Assembly: GCF_002001015.1 (NCBI RefSeq)
Contig: NZ_MUNO01000017.1
Location: 226,212 to 290,211 of the forward strand
Length of the DNA stretch: 64,000 bases
Direction: 5' to 3'
Origin: Polaromonas sp. A23
Lineage (GTDB): Bacteria > Pseudomonadota > Gammaproteobacteria > Burkholderiales > Burkholderiaceae_C
Positions 42,719-51,353 of this stretch are shown here, piece by piece; the first letter of the stretch is position 1; every line of letters begins with the position of its first letter. A program made the position numbers and the translations under genes. A model generated the notes under the pieces. That model did not search any database, was not told the origin of the DNA, and saw only the letters and a program-made list of their open reading frames with translations.

Positions 42719-44443
42719 TCAGTTATCTAACAGTTGCGGGGCGGCGGGCCGCGCATTGTGCACGATCAGGACTTGCGCCAGGTAGTAGGTACTGAGCACC
42801 CAAAGTGGCGCCATGGCCAGCGACACAGCAAACCGGTTGGTGGCCAGCAGCGCATCACTGAGCATGAAGAAACCTGCGCCAACGGCCACGCTCAGCGCAG
42901 CCTTGTCGCGCAGCACGGTGGCGCGGCCTATCGCCTGCGCGGCCATGAGAGCAATCACCACCACATAGGCTGCCACGGCAAAACGCAGCACCGGGTTGAG
43001 CCCATTGAACAGGAAGGCATACATCAGCGCACCAATGCCCAGCGTGGCCGCGAGTGCCCGTCGGCTGGGAAACCATGGCTGGCCCTGTTTGAACAGGGCG
43101 ATGTAAAACAGGTGTGCCACCAGGAAAGACAGCAGGCCAGGGATGAAGAAGCCGGGAAACATCAGGAAAACATCGCCGGCGAGGGAACAGGCCAGCCCCG
43201 CCAACAATAACAAATCAAATCGGCCTGCAGCCCTTATGGGGTAAGCGCGAACAGCTACAAAAACAAGAGCAAAACAAAGCGCCAGTGGCTTGAAGACACG
43301 GTGGAGTTCCACCAGCCCCAGGGCGCTGGTTGCGGTTGCCAGCGCTGCCGCTTCGATGAGCAGCACTTCGGTCAAGCTCAGGCGACCCTGCAGGGCGGCG
43401 CTCACGGCCCAGAGCCCGGTGGCCAGCACACCGAGCCAGATGGCGGACTGGGATGCAGGCATGCTCTCGGCGTGCCACAGAAAAAGCGCCACGCCCTGCA
43501 GCAACACGATGAACTGAATAGCGCCAAACCACATTGCGGTGCGGCTCAAGGGCGGGTGATAACGCTGCAGTTGTGTGATGTCAAAGGGCGGTTTGGGGAA
43601 ACGCACGGCCACGTCTGCTGGGCGCCAGCCCGGCGGCTTGAACCAGACGCGCAGCTTGTCGTCCCAGTTTTTGGCATGCCAGGAGTCTTTGGCCAGCGCC
43701 CAGTACACCTCGGCGTTGGACCACAGCGGATCCCAGCTGTTGAGCGGGCTGCGGGTGCCGTACACACATTTCTCGTCTTCCTCGCGGAAGCTGCCGAAGA
43801 GCCGGTCCCAGATGATCAGGATGCCACCGTAGTTTCTGTCGACATAGGTGTCATTGACCGCGTGGTGCACCCGGTGGTTGGAAGGCGAGCAGAACCAGCG
43901 ATCGAACCAGCCGAGCTTGGGCACGTGTTCGGTATGCACCCAGAACTGGTAGAGCAAGTCGATCAGCACGACCACGCCGAACACCAGCGGTGGCACGCCG
44001 GCAATCGCCATCGGCACATAGAAGATCCAGCCGAGCAGCGCGCCGCTGCTGGTCTGGCGCAGCGCAGTCGAGAGGTTGTAGTCCTGGCTCTGGTGGTGCA
44101 CCACATGCGCGGCCCAGAAGATCGCGCTTTCATGGCCGGCGCGGTGCAGCCAGTAGTAGCAGAAGTCGTAGAAGACCAGAGCGATCAACCAGCCGTACCA
44201 GGTGGTCCAGAAGGCTTCGTTGGGGTAAAGCGCCACCGACGTATAAATGGCGGTGTAGATGCCAATGCGAAACAGCCGCGTGAACACCGCGCTGATCTGG
44301 CTCAGCATGCCCAGGCTGATGCTATTGATGGCATCGTTGAGGCGGTAGGTGTTGCGGCCTTTTGCGTAACCCCACGCGAATTCGATCGCAATCAGCAGAA
44401 AGAAAACGGGGGTAGCAAGGACAATGATCTGACTGGGGGTCAT
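42719..44443 (-). CDS. Fusion: sterol desaturase/fatty-acid hydroxylase + YhhN lysoplasmalogenase
   Basis: 574-residue membrane protein in two parts. Residues 1-260: di-iron hydroxylase with all His boxes (His100-x3-His104; HVVHH 113-117; HTEH 170-173; HRVHH 190-194). Residues about 310-570: eight-helix YhhN/TMEM86 domain (SLAGDVFLMFPGFFIPGLLSFLVAHLFYIALF ... LSDALLATNRFAVSLAMAPLWVLSTYYLAQVLIVHNA read in segments). Animal relatives of the first half cleave alkylglycerol ethers (AGMO) and of the second cleave lysoplasmalogens, so an ether-lipid role is inferred. A 17-nt palindrome copy lies in the second half. Confidence 0.85.
   Translation of the reverse strand: MTPSQIIVLATPVFFLLIAIEFAWGYAKGRNTYRLNDAINSISLGMLSQISAVFTRLFRIGIYTAIYTSVALYPNEAFWTTWYGWLIALVFYDFCYYWLHRAGHESAIFWAAHVVHHQSQDYNLSTALRQTSSGALLGWIFYVPMAIAGVPPLVFGVVVLIDLLYQFWVHTEHVPKLGWFDRWFCSPSNHRVHHAVNDTYVDRNYGGILIIWDRLFGSFREEDEKCVYGTRSPLNSWDPLWSNAEVYWALAKDSWHAKNWDDKLRVWFKPPGWRPADVAVRFPKPPFDITQLQRYHPPLSRTAMWFGAIQFIVLLQGVALFLWHAESMPASQSAIWLGVLATGLWAVSAALQGRLSLTEVLLIEAAALATATSALGLVELHRVFKPLALCFALVFVAVRAYPIRAAGRFDLLLLAGLACSLAGDVFLMFPGFFIPGLLSFLVAHLFYIALFKQGQPWFPSRRALAATLGIGALMYAFLFNGLNPVLRFAVAAYVVVIALMAAQAIGRATVLRDKAALSVAVGAGFFMLSDALLATNRFAVSLAMAPLWVLSTYYLAQVLIVHNARPAAPQLLDN
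43254..43270. repeat. 17-nt palindrome copy (in the fusion gene)
   Basis: GCTACAAAAACAAGAGC, read in reverse as GCTCTTGTTTTTGTAGC; lies in a loop-encoding part of the YhhN domain. Confidence 0.55.
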
Positions 44444-44462
44444 CCCCCGATTCTGGCCGGAA

Positions 44463-45590
44463 TCAGGTCAAAGCACCTCTGGCATCAACCCTGATGATTT
44501 GTTCGACCTTTCCATGCGCCAAGCCGCCTCGCACCCCCAGCAGGTGGTTGTGCAGGTTGACGGTCGGATCGCAGTGGCCGGGTATCAGCCAGACGGTGTC
44601 GCCGAGGGCCGGCAGCACCGCGCCGCGCAGGATGCCGTGTTCGTCGCCCCCGTTGGCGTATTCCAGTGCCATTCCGTGCACTGCCGGCAGGCCCGAATCA
44701 ATGGCGTGGCTTTTATGGCCTGCGTCCACCACCGCGTGGCTGGCGCTGACGCTGATGACCTGGCTTTTGACAAACAGCGCGTGCTCGAACTGTGGCTGGG
44801 CAGGGTCTTGTTCATTGCCCGCGTAGTCGCGGTCCATGAAGAGGTAAGAGCCCGCCTGCAGCTCGCCGTACACCCCGCTAGCGGCCTCAAGCGCGAAGGT
44901 GCCGCTGCCTGCGCCGGTGACCAGCGGCACTGCGTAACCCGCCGACTCCAGCGCGGCCTTGGTGGCCTTCACGTCTGCAATGACTTGTGCAATGGCTTGC
45001 TTCCGATCGGCCAGCGTGCGCAAGTGCTGGGCGCGGCCGTGGTAGGCCTGCAGGCCGCCGAACTGCAACTCCGGGTGGCGTGCGATTTCCGCGACCAAAG
45101 GAACAGCTGCAGCGCCGGGCGCCACGCCGCAACGGCCCTGGCCCACGTCAATTTCGATGAATACGCGCAGGCTGATGTGCTGGCCGCGCGCCGCCTCGGC
45201 CAGCCGGCGCACGCCTTCCCGGCTGTCTACGGCAATGGCCAACTCGCCGCCAAGTGCTTCCAGTTCCCTGGCCACTGCAACTACACGCTTGAGCTTGAAA
45301 GGTGACACCACCTCGTTGCTGATGTAGATGTTGCTCACGCCCACTGAGGCCAGCGCTTCGGCCTCCGAGGTCTTTTGCACACACACGCCTACCGCGCCCC
45401 GCGCCATCTGCAGTTTGGCGAGGGTGGCGCTTTTGTGCATCTTGGCGTGCGGCCTGAGTTTCATGCCATGCTGCGCTGCAAATGCAGCCATGCGGTCCAG
45501 GTTGCGTTCCATGGCGTCGAGGTCAACCACCAGCGCCGGTGTATCGATGGCCGCGGCAGTGCGGCCCAGCAGGTCAGACAGCAGATGCAT
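44463..45590 (-). CDS. DSD1-family PLP-dependent enzyme (D-threonine aldolase / D-serine dehydratase-like)
   Basis: 375-residue fold-type III PLP enzyme. N-terminal DTPALVVDLDAMERNLDRMA and MKLRPHAKMHKS (the PLP Lys follows RPHxK), VFIEIDVGQGRCGV, then the C-terminal metal-binding part with VDAGHKSHAID and LIPGHCDPTVNLHNHLLGVRGG (His and Cys zinc ligands). Likely acts on D-3-hydroxy amino acids; which one cannot be told. Its start codon overlaps the stop of the phosphatase gene by one base. Confidence 0.88.
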   Translation of the reverse strand: MHLLSDLLGRTAAAIDTPALVVDLDAMERNLDRMAAFAAQHGMKLRPHAKMHKSATLAKLQMARGAVGVCVQKTSEAEALASVGVSNIYISNEVVSPFKLKRVVAVARELEALGGELAIAVDSREGVRRLAEAARGQHISLRVFIEIDVGQGRCGVAPGAAAVPLVAEIARHPELQFGGLQAYHGRAQHLRTLADRKQAIAQVIADVKATKAALESAGYAVPLVTGAGSGTFALEAASGVYGELQAGSYLFMDRDYAGNEQDPAQPQFEHALFVKSQVISVSASHAVVDAGHKSHAIDSGLPAVHGMALEYANGGDEHGILRGAVLPALGDTVWLIPGHCDPTVNLHNHLLGVRGGLAHGKVEQIIRVDARGALT

Positions 45591-46231
45591 CAGGTGCTCG
45601 TTTCATCCAGTGTGTCGGTGTCAAGGTGTTGGGTGTCGGCCCAGCCGACCAGCGTGAAGCCTTCAGGCGTCCAGAGCAGGCGGTTGATGGCTGCATTGCC
45701 CAGTGCCCAGGTGCGCGGTGCCTGGATGTCCAGTCGCGTTGCGGCGCGGTACAGGACATCCATCACGCCACCATGGCCGACCAGCACGATTTGCTCGCCT
45801 GCATGACGGGCAGCCAGCGCCTCTGCAGTAGCGACCACCCGTTCGCGCAACTGCAGCAGCGACTCCCCGCCCGCCGGTGCAAACCGTGGATCGCGTGTGC
45901 GCCACAACCGGGCCTGTTCTGGCAGCGCGACTTCAATTTCGGCAAAGGTTTTGCCCTGGAACTCGCCAAAATGCCGCTCGCGCAAGCCGGGTTCGGCAAT
46001 GACCGCAACGCCGGTGGTGCGGCCAATGGCTTCCGCCGTGGCATACGCCCGGCCCAGATCACTGGCATAGATGGCGGTAATAGGTTCCTCGGCCAAAGCC
46101 TGCGCCACACGCTCGGCTTGCCAGCGGCCGATGTCATTGAGCCCGACATCCAGCTGACCCTGGATGCGTGTGTCCACGTTCCAGGTGGTTTCGCCGTGGC
46201 GTATCGCGAGAACGCGCGCAGCTTCGCTCAC
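45590..46231 (-). CDS. Histidine phosphatase family protein
   Basis: 213-residue phosphoglycerate-mutase-like phosphatase: catalytic LAIRHGETTWN, then YASDLGRAYATAEAIG, LRERHFGEFQGKTFAEIE and the second catalytic His in IVLVGHGGVMDVLYR. Cofactor-independent phosphatase type. It precedes the DSD1 gene with a 1-nt overlap. Substrate unknown. Confidence 0.9.
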   Translation of the reverse strand: MSEAARVLAIRHGETTWNVDTRIQGQLDVGLNDIGRWQAERVAQALAEEPITAIYASDLGRAYATAEAIGRTTGVAVIAEPGLRERHFGEFQGKTFAEIEVALPEQARLWRTRDPRFAPAGGESLLQLRERVVATAEALAARHAGEQIVLVGHGGVMDVLYRAATRLDIQAPRTWALGNAAINRLLWTPEGFTLVGWADTQHLDTDTLDETST

Positions 46232-46253
46232 CGCACCGCCTCGGCGGGACTAT

Positions 46254-46278
46254 CCTTCGACAAGCTCAGGACGAACGG
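46254..46278. repeat. Short dispersed motif
   Basis: CCTTCGACAAGCTCAGGACG followed by AACGG; contains the weak dyad CCTTCGACAAGCTCAGG. I know this motif type as widespread between genes in proteobacteria. It lies 40 nt before GC-rich element copy 3, just as at 26 kb. Confidence 0.65.
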
Positions 46279-46318
46279 AAAATCAGCGGACGAACTTGAG
46301 GACAGCATCTCCTTCAAG

Positions 46319-46408
46319 CAGGGGCCGCGGGTCCGGCTCCGCCGGCCCGCAGGCGCAGCGGCCCCCCCGGGGGGCAGCGTAGTACGCGAAGCGACAAGCG
46401 TGGGGGCC
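46319..46408 (-). repeat. GC-rich dispersed element, copy 3 (short form)
   Basis: Starts CAGGGGCCGCGGGTCCGGCT, contains CCCCCCCGGGGGG and ends CGTGGGGGCC. It lacks the middle block of copies 1-2. Ends 6 nt before the stop codon of the DUF4136 gene. Confidence 0.8.
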
Positions 46409-46414
46409 AACATC

Positions 46415-47044
46415 CTACCGGGGTATCTCGATATTTATCCGCCGCGTGTCGGCCGGAGGAACAGGAAAGCCGCGCAGCGCAGCTTCCAGCATGGCACCCA
46501 CGACCGGGCCGCTGTCGTGCCAGGGGCCGTCGCCTACGGCGCGTGTTTCATACACCACTGCGTTGCTGCGCAGTTCCCGCATCACGATGCTGACCTCGCG
46601 CCGATAAAGCGGCGGCTCCATGCCGCCGAACGGGAAGCCAAAACCGAACCCGATGGAGCTGCCCCCGCCGCCTATGCCGCTGCCGATGAAAATATTCGGT
46701 CCGCCATACGGATAGCCCCCGTAGCCGCCGTCCCAACGTGAGCGGATCACCGGCAAGGTGCTGGCGTTGACCAGGACACTGAAGCTTGCGGCTTGCGGGT
46801 TGTACTGCAAGCCGACTTTGGCCAGCGCTGCCTGGGCCAGGCCTTCAAGCTGGGCCTGTTGTGTTTCGGTCTGCTGCTGGGACGGCAAGCGCTCAAAGCG
46901 ATACGTGCTGCCCGGCGCAGGTGGCGCCGGCGCCCAGCGGGCAAAGCTGGTGACTTCGCTGTCCACCAGGCGGGTGCTGGAACAACCGCCCAGCAGCCCG
47001 AGCAGGGCTGAACCAGCAATGAGGGCTGCCAGTACTTTTTTCAT
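46415..47044 (-). CDS. DUF4136-type lipoprotein
   Basis: 209-residue outer-envelope lipoprotein: MKKVLAALIAGSALLGLLGG then Cys in lipobox LLGGC. The soluble domain has TYRFERLPSQ, the helical segment LEGLAQAALAKVGLQ, a Gly-rich loop (GGYGGYPYGGPNIFIGSGIG) and VVYETRAVGDGPWHD. Fits DUF4136; role unknown. Last gene before the GC-rich element and downstream of ttcA. Confidence 0.8.
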   Translation of the reverse strand: MKKVLAALIAGSALLGLLGGCSSTRLVDSEVTSFARWAPAPPAPGSTYRFERLPSQQQTETQQAQLEGLAQAALAKVGLQYNPQAASFSVLVNASTLPVIRSRWDGGYGGYPYGGPNIFIGSGIGGGGSSIGFGFGFPFGGMEPPLYRREVSIVMRELRSNAVVYETRAVGDGPWHDSGPVVGAMLEAALRGFPVPPADTRRINIEIPR

Positions 47045-47075
47045 AGGACCTCCAGGATGGTTGGGGCCAGAAGAA

Positions 47076-48023
47076 TCAGGACAAACTCACCACCGACACG
47101 CCGGGCCGGGCTGGTTCAAAAAACTCTTCGGCATCAAACGCCTTGTCGCCGTCGGGGTCCGGCATGCCGGTGCTGCGTATGCCCTTGAAGTCGTGCTGGT
47201 TGTTGTCCATCAAATGCGAGGGCACTACGTTTTGCAGCGAGGTGAACATGTTCTCCAGCCGGCCGGGGAATTTCTTATCCCACTCCCGCAGCATGTTGCC
47301 GACCTGCACGCGCTGCAGGTTTTGCTGGCTGCCGCAGAGCGTGCAGGGAATGATGGGAAAGTCGCGCACCTGGGCCCACTTGATGAGGTCTTTTTCAGTG
47401 ACATAGGCCATGGGCCGGATCACCACGTGCTTGCCAGTGTCGCTGACCAGCTTTGGCGGCATGCCCTTGAGGCGCGACGCAAAAAACATGTTCAGGAAGA
47501 ATGTTTGCAGCATGTCGTCGCGGTGGTGTCCCAGCGCAATCTTGGTGGCGCCCAGCTCTTCGGCCACGCGGTACAGAATGCCCCGGCGCAGGCGTGAGCA
47601 CAGCGAACACATGGTTTTCCCCTCTGGGATCACGCGCTTGACGATGCTGTAAGTGTCCTGCGTCTCGATGTGGAAAGGCACGCCGAGTTTTTCCAGGTAC
47701 TGCGGCAGGATGTGGTCGGGAAAGCCGGGCTGCTTCTGGTCGAGGTTGACGGCGATCAGCTCGAAGTTGATGGGCGCGCGCTTTTGCAGCTTGAGCAGGA
47801 TGTCCAGCATGGCGTAGCTGTCCTTGCCGCCCGAGACGCAGACCATGACCTTGTCGCCTTCTTCAATCATGTTGAAGTCCACGATCGCACGGCCGACTTC
47901 GCGGCACAGGCGTTTTTCGAGTTTGTGTTCTTCGCGCTCGATTTTCAGGCCCGCTGTTTTCGCATCGGCCGCGCTGCCGGTTTCGGTCGCGTCGTTCATC
48001 ACATCATTCAATACGGCACTCAT
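47076..48023 (-). CDS. ttcA: tRNA 2-thiocytidine(32) synthetase TtcA
   Basis: ATP-dependent thiolation of C32 in tRNA, with a 4Fe-4S cluster. PP-loop [18 protein letters not shown], cluster cysteines [16 protein letters not shown] and the third Cys in [14 protein letters not shown], and [17 protein letters not shown]. Start taken as ATG 48023 (MSAVLND); ATG 48038 and GTG 48050 are also in frame. Downstream of folB by about 30 nt. Confidence 0.94.
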   Translation of the reverse strand: MSAVLNDVMNDATETGSAADAKTAGLKIEREEHKLEKRLCREVGRAIVDFNMIEEGDKVMVCVSGGKDSYAMLDILLKLQKRAPINFELIAVNLDQKQPGFPDHILPQYLEKLGVPFHIETQDTYSIVKRVIPEGKTMCSLCSRLRRGILYRVAEELGATKIALGHHRDDMLQTFFLNMFFASRLKGMPPKLVSDTGKHVVIRPMAYVTEKDLIKWAQVRDFPIIPCTLCGSQQNLQRVQVGNMLREWDKKFPGRLENMFTSLQNVVPSHLMDNNQHDFKGIRSTGMPDPDGDKAFDAEEFFEPARPGVSVVSLS

Positions 48024-48054
48024 ATCGTTTCCATCCATCAGGTTCGCCACTGTC

Positions 48055-48453
48055 CTACCACTGCCCGGTCTCGACGCGAATGGCTACTTCGCAGTCGTCA
48101 AAAATTTCAAGTTTCGCAATTTTCACCCGCACGCCCAGCACCCCGGGCAGCAGCATCAGCCGGTGCGCCAACTTGCCGATCAGGCTTTCGAGCAGGTTGA
48201 CGTGTTCGGCCGTGCACTCGTTGATGATGATCTGGCGCACCTTGCGGTAATCAAGCACATGGTGAATGTCGTCGTCGCTCGGCAACATGGGTTGGGTGCC
48301 GAGGTTAAGTTCGGCATCCACCTGAATCGGCTGCGGCGCGTTTTTTTCCTGTTCAAGAATGCCCAGGTTGGCGTCAAAGCGCAAACCGGTCAGCGTCAGG
48401 ATCTGGGTGCCACGGGTGTTGAACATGGTGATTTCAGTCTGCATGGGTTGCAA
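48055..48453 (-). CDS. folB: Dihydroneopterin aldolase
   Basis: 132-residue FolB of folate synthesis. Recognised by [29 protein letters not shown] (read in segments; the LxxLxxxxxIGxxxxE signature), [13 protein letters not shown] and the catalytic-Lys region VRVKIAKLE. It lies 25 nt after the pteridine-reductase-like SDR, giving a two-gene pterin cluster. Confidence 0.9.
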   Translation of the reverse strand: MQPMQTEITMFNTRGTQILTLTGLRFDANLGILEQEKNAPQPIQVDAELNLGTQPMLPSDDDIHHVLDYRKVRQIIINECTAEHVNLLESLIGKLAHRLMLLPGVLGVRVKIAKLEIFDDCEVAIRVETGQW

Positions 48454-48478
48454 AAGACGGCGTTGTAGGAAGGCGCGC

Positions 48479-49273
48479 TCACATCAGTGAGAAATCGCGC
48501 TCGAATTTCATCAGGTGCTGGCCGCCGTCCACCAACAGGGTGGTTCCGGTCATGGAGCTGTTCTCCAGCGCGAACTTGACTGCGGATGCCACATCGGCAG
48601 GGCTGGATGAACGGCCCAGTGGTGCGAGCTTGTGCAGGGCCTGGAATTTCTCGTCGCTCAGCAGGTGACTGGTCAGCGTCAACCCTGGCGCCACACCCAC
48701 CACACGCACCAGCGGCGCCAAGGCAATGGCCAGCATGGTGTTGGCTGCCTCCAGCGCCGCCTTCGACAGGGTGTAGCTGAAAAAATCAGGATTCTGGTTC
48801 CACAGCTTCTGGTCCAGCAGATTGATGACCGCAAACTGGCCGGTTTGCTCAGCCACCGCGCCCTGTGCTTGCCGTGCGGCCACATGCGTGTGCAGGGCCT
48901 GCGCCAGCACGATGGCGGCACCGGTGTTGCTGCGCATGTGTTTTTCCATCGCCTCAAAGCTGAACCCGGCGACGTTGTCGTGTTCGAAGGTAGAGGCGTT
49001 GTTGACAACCGCGTCTACCTGGCCGAAGTGTTTGATCACTTGCGGAAGCAGGGCGCGGACCGAGGCCTGGTCTTCCAAATTTGAATGAAAATGGGCTGCA
49101 CCCTCCGTCAGTCGGCCGCAGTCAGCTACCGTTTTGATAGCGTCTTCAGCGGAATGCCGGTAATGCACGGCCACTCGCCAGCCGCCGGCTGCGAGCGCCA
49201 GCGCAATCTCGCGGCCTAGCCGTTTGGCGGCGCCGGTAACGAGAACAACAGGAGCGGCAGGCGCAGGGTTCAT
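48479..49273 (-). CDS. Pteridine reductase-like short-chain dehydrogenase (FolM type)
   Basis: 264-residue SDR. The nucleotide motif TGAAKRLGREIALAL carries the TGxxxRLG form of pteridine reductases; NNAS, and catalytic Tyr and Lys in FSYTLSKAALEAAN. Proposed to reduce dihydrobiopterin or dihydrofolate; its position next to folB supports this. About residue 45 a stretch (AIKTVADCG) is encoded over a 17-nt palindrome copy. Divergent from the MidA-like gene. Confidence 0.85.
   Translation of the reverse strand: MNPAPAAPVVLVTGAAKRLGREIALALAAGGWRVAVHYRHSAEDAIKTVADCGRLTEGAAHFHSNLEDQASVRALLPQVIKHFGQVDAVVNNASTFEHDNVAGFSFEAMEKHMRSNTGAAIVLAQALHTHVAARQAQGAVAEQTGQFAVINLLDQKLWNQNPDFFSYTLSKAALEAANTMLAIALAPLVRVVGVAPGLTLTSHLLSDEKFQALHKLAPLGRSSSPADVASAVKFALENSSMTGTTLLVDGGQHLMKFERDFSLM
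49125..49141. repeat. 17-nt palindrome copy (in the SDR gene)
   Basis: GCTACCGTTTTGATAGC; encodes AIKTVA-like residues in a surface region after the first beta-alpha units. Confidence 0.6.
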
Positions 49274-49339
49274 GTGAAAGAGGTTTGGGAGCCAACAGGC
49301 AGGGCAATCGCCGACAATTCACGGGTGAGCATTTCTCCC

Positions 49340-50449
49340 ATGACAACACCCCCTAGTTTAACGAGCACCCTCGCTTTGCACATTCGCGAGGTCATAGCCG
49401 CAGCCGGCGGCTGGATTGGCTTTGACCGATTCATGACCCTGGCCCTGTACACCCCGGGCCTGGGCTATTACGCCAACGATTCGCGCAAATTCGGCCTGAT
49501 GCCCGGCTCGGGCAGCGATTTTGTCACCGCGCCCGAGCTTTCACCACGTTTTGGCCGGGCGCTGGCCCGGCAGGTGGCTCAGGCGCTGGAGGCCACCGGG
49601 ACCACCGAGGTTTGGGAATTCGGGGCCGGCTCGGGTGCCCTGGCAAGCCAGTTGCTGGAGACCCTGGGACCGAAGCTCACGCGTTACACCATTGTGGATC
49701 TGTCGGGCAGCCTGCAGGTGCGCCAGCGGGAGCGTTTGGCGGCCTGGGGCGACACCGTGCAGTGGGTCAGCGAACTGCCGGCGCAGATGCAAGGCGTGGT
49801 TGTCGGCAACGAGGTGCTCGATGCGATGCCGGTGCAGTTGCTGGCCCGTGTCGGCAGTGCCTGGCATGAGCGAGGTGTAGTGGTTGCTGGCGATGCATTT
49901 GTCCACGCTGACCAGCCGACCGCCTTGCGGCCACCGCTGGAAGTGCCGGGCAACCACAACTACCTGACCGAAATTCACCCGCAGGCCGAGGGTTTTGTAC
50001 GCACGCTGGCGGACCGGCTGCAGGCGGGCGCCGTGTTTCTGATCGACTACGGTTTTCCCGAACACGAGTATTACCACCCGCAGCGCAGCATGGGCACGGT
50101 CATGTGCCACCGCGGCCACCTGGCCGATGCCGATGCACTGGAAGATGTGGGAGAAAAAGACATCACCGCCCACGTGAACTTCAGCGGGATCGCGCTGGCC
50201 GGGCAGGAGGCAGGTTTTCAGGTGCTGGGGTACACCAGCCATGCGCGCTTTCTGTTGAATTGCGGCGTGCTTGACGGCATGGAAGATGCGCCGCTGGCCG
50301 AACGGGTGATGGTGCAGAAGTTGATCAATGAGCATGAGATGGGGGAGTTGTTCAAGGTCATCGCTTTTGCCGTTGACTCTGGGGCTTGTCCTTGGAGTGG
50401 GTGGCAGGCGGTTGGGTTTGGGGAGGGGGACAGGAGTCACACCCTGTAG
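49340..50449 (+). CDS. SAM-dependent methyltransferase of the MidA/NDUFAF7 family
   Basis: 369-residue protein-arginine-type methyltransferase family. GGWIGFDRFMTLALYTPGLGYY, SDFVTAPELSPRFG, WEFGAGSGALASQLL (SAM motif I), VVGNEVLDAMPVQ and LIDYGFPEHEYYHPQRSMGT are all family blocks. The mitochondrial homologue methylates a complex I subunit; the bacterial target is unknown. ATG 49340 is preferred over 49274. The last 20 residues are Gly/Trp-rich and probably unconserved. Confidence 0.9.
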   Translation: MTTPPSLTSTLALHIREVIAAAGGWIGFDRFMTLALYTPGLGYYANDSRKFGLMPGSGSDFVTAPELSPRFGRALARQVAQALEATGTTEVWEFGAGSGALASQLLETLGPKLTRYTIVDLSGSLQVRQRERLAAWGDTVQWVSELPAQMQGVVVGNEVLDAMPVQLLARVGSAWHERGVVVAGDAFVHADQPTALRPPLEVPGNHNYLTEIHPQAEGFVRTLADRLQAGAVFLIDYGFPEHEYYHPQRSMGTVMCHRGHLADADALEDVGEKDITAHVNFSGIALAGQEAGFQVLGYTSHARFLLNCGVLDGMEDAPLAERVMVQKLINEHEMGELFKVIAFAVDSGACPWSGWQAVGFGEGDRSHTL

Positions 50450-51146
50450 CGGTTGCATTGCTTCCGACTGTCAAGGCCGGATTTGTTAAAGATCTCTTTG
50501 CTTCGGATGTTTTGGGTTTGCCCGCAAGCCGGGGGTTGCCCGGCGGCAACTCACTTTCTTTTTGCGTCGCCAAAAAGAAAGTAAGCAAAGAAAAAGGCGA
50601 CCCTACTGTCTGCGTCCCCCTTCGCTGTCGCTACGGGGGCAACCTGCGGTGCTCGGTCCAGCCGGGGCCGGGCTCGAACTCGCTACGCTCAGACAATCGC
50701 CCGTCCTGATCCGTCTGGCCCTGCGCTCCTCGGCGCATACAGAAGGGTGGGGGATGAAAGCGGGAGCAGATTCGGGTACGCAACCGGGCTCCGGCGAGGA
50801 CGCGCAAAGCGCATCCTCGCCTCCCCGAATTGGTATTGGTTTTCGATCTTCTTCCCCCCACCCGTCGGGCTGGGCCGAGGAGCGCAGCCGAAAATGGACC
50901 AGGGCGAGCGATTGTCTGAGCGAAGCGAGTTCGAGCTCGACCCCATTTTCGGCGAGCACCGCAGGTTGCCCGTAGCGAAGCGAAGGGACCCAGACCATCG
51001 GGTCGCCTTTCTTTTCCTTAGGTTTCTTTGGCGAAGCAAAGAAAAGTAAGTCGCCCGCCGGGGCGAGACCCGGCTTGCTGGCGAGCCACTGCAACTCGCA
51101 ACAACCCTGCAACGCGGCGCAAGGCGCTTGCCTCTAAACTAGCCCC
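50450..51146. repeat. Large imperfect inverted repeat filling a gene-free stretch
   Basis: About 700 bp without a gene. Two arms (about 50525-50800 and 50814-51085) are imperfect inverted copies around an axis near 50807, where GGCGAGGA pairs with TCCTCGCC. Shared arm blocks include AAAGGCGACCC, GGCAACCTGCGGTGCTCG, CTCAGACAATCGC and TGCGCTCCTCGG. Each arm also carries an A/T-rich segment near its outer end (left: ACTTTCTTTTTG ... CAAAAAGAAAGT; right: TTTCTTTGGCGAAGCAAAGAAA). Frames open on both strands are by-products of the symmetry. Confidence 0.8.
50553..50582. other. 12-bp perfect hairpin in the left arm
   Basis: ACTTTCTTTTTG, six-base loop, CAAAAAGAAAGT. It could stop or stabilise transcripts leaving the MidA-like gene 104 nt upstream; there is no terminal T-run. 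Confidence 0.55.
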
Positions 51147-51341
51147 ATGATTCGCTGGATGCTGGTGATTTTCCTCGCGCTGATGTTGATCAGCTGGTTC
51201 ACGCCCCTGCTGCACAAGCTGGGCTTTGGCAAACTGCCGGGCGATTTCCGTTTCAAGCTGTTTGGCCGCGAGTGGTTCATCCCGCTGACAACCACTATTT
51301 TCCTGAGCCTGGTGGCCAGCCTGATCAGCCAATTGATTTGA
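51147..51341 (+). CDS. DUF2905 small membrane protein
   Basis: 64-residue protein with two membrane helices (WMLVIFLALMLISWFTPLL; FIPLTTTIFLSLVASLISQLI) around the diagnostic KLGFGKLPGDFRFKLFGREW of DUF2905. Inner membrane; function unknown. Followed 12 nt later by the ROK kinase gene. Confidence 0.88.
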   Translation: MIRWMLVIFLALMLISWFTPLLHKLGFGKLPGDFRFKLFGREWFIPLTTTIFLSLVASLISQLI

Positions 51342-51353
51342 GCAGGCCCATTG

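Noticed and set aside
50603..51112. 169-codon frame in the inverted repeat
   Set aside because: Both strands of the repeat give similar peptides; it is a consequence of repeat composition, not a gene.
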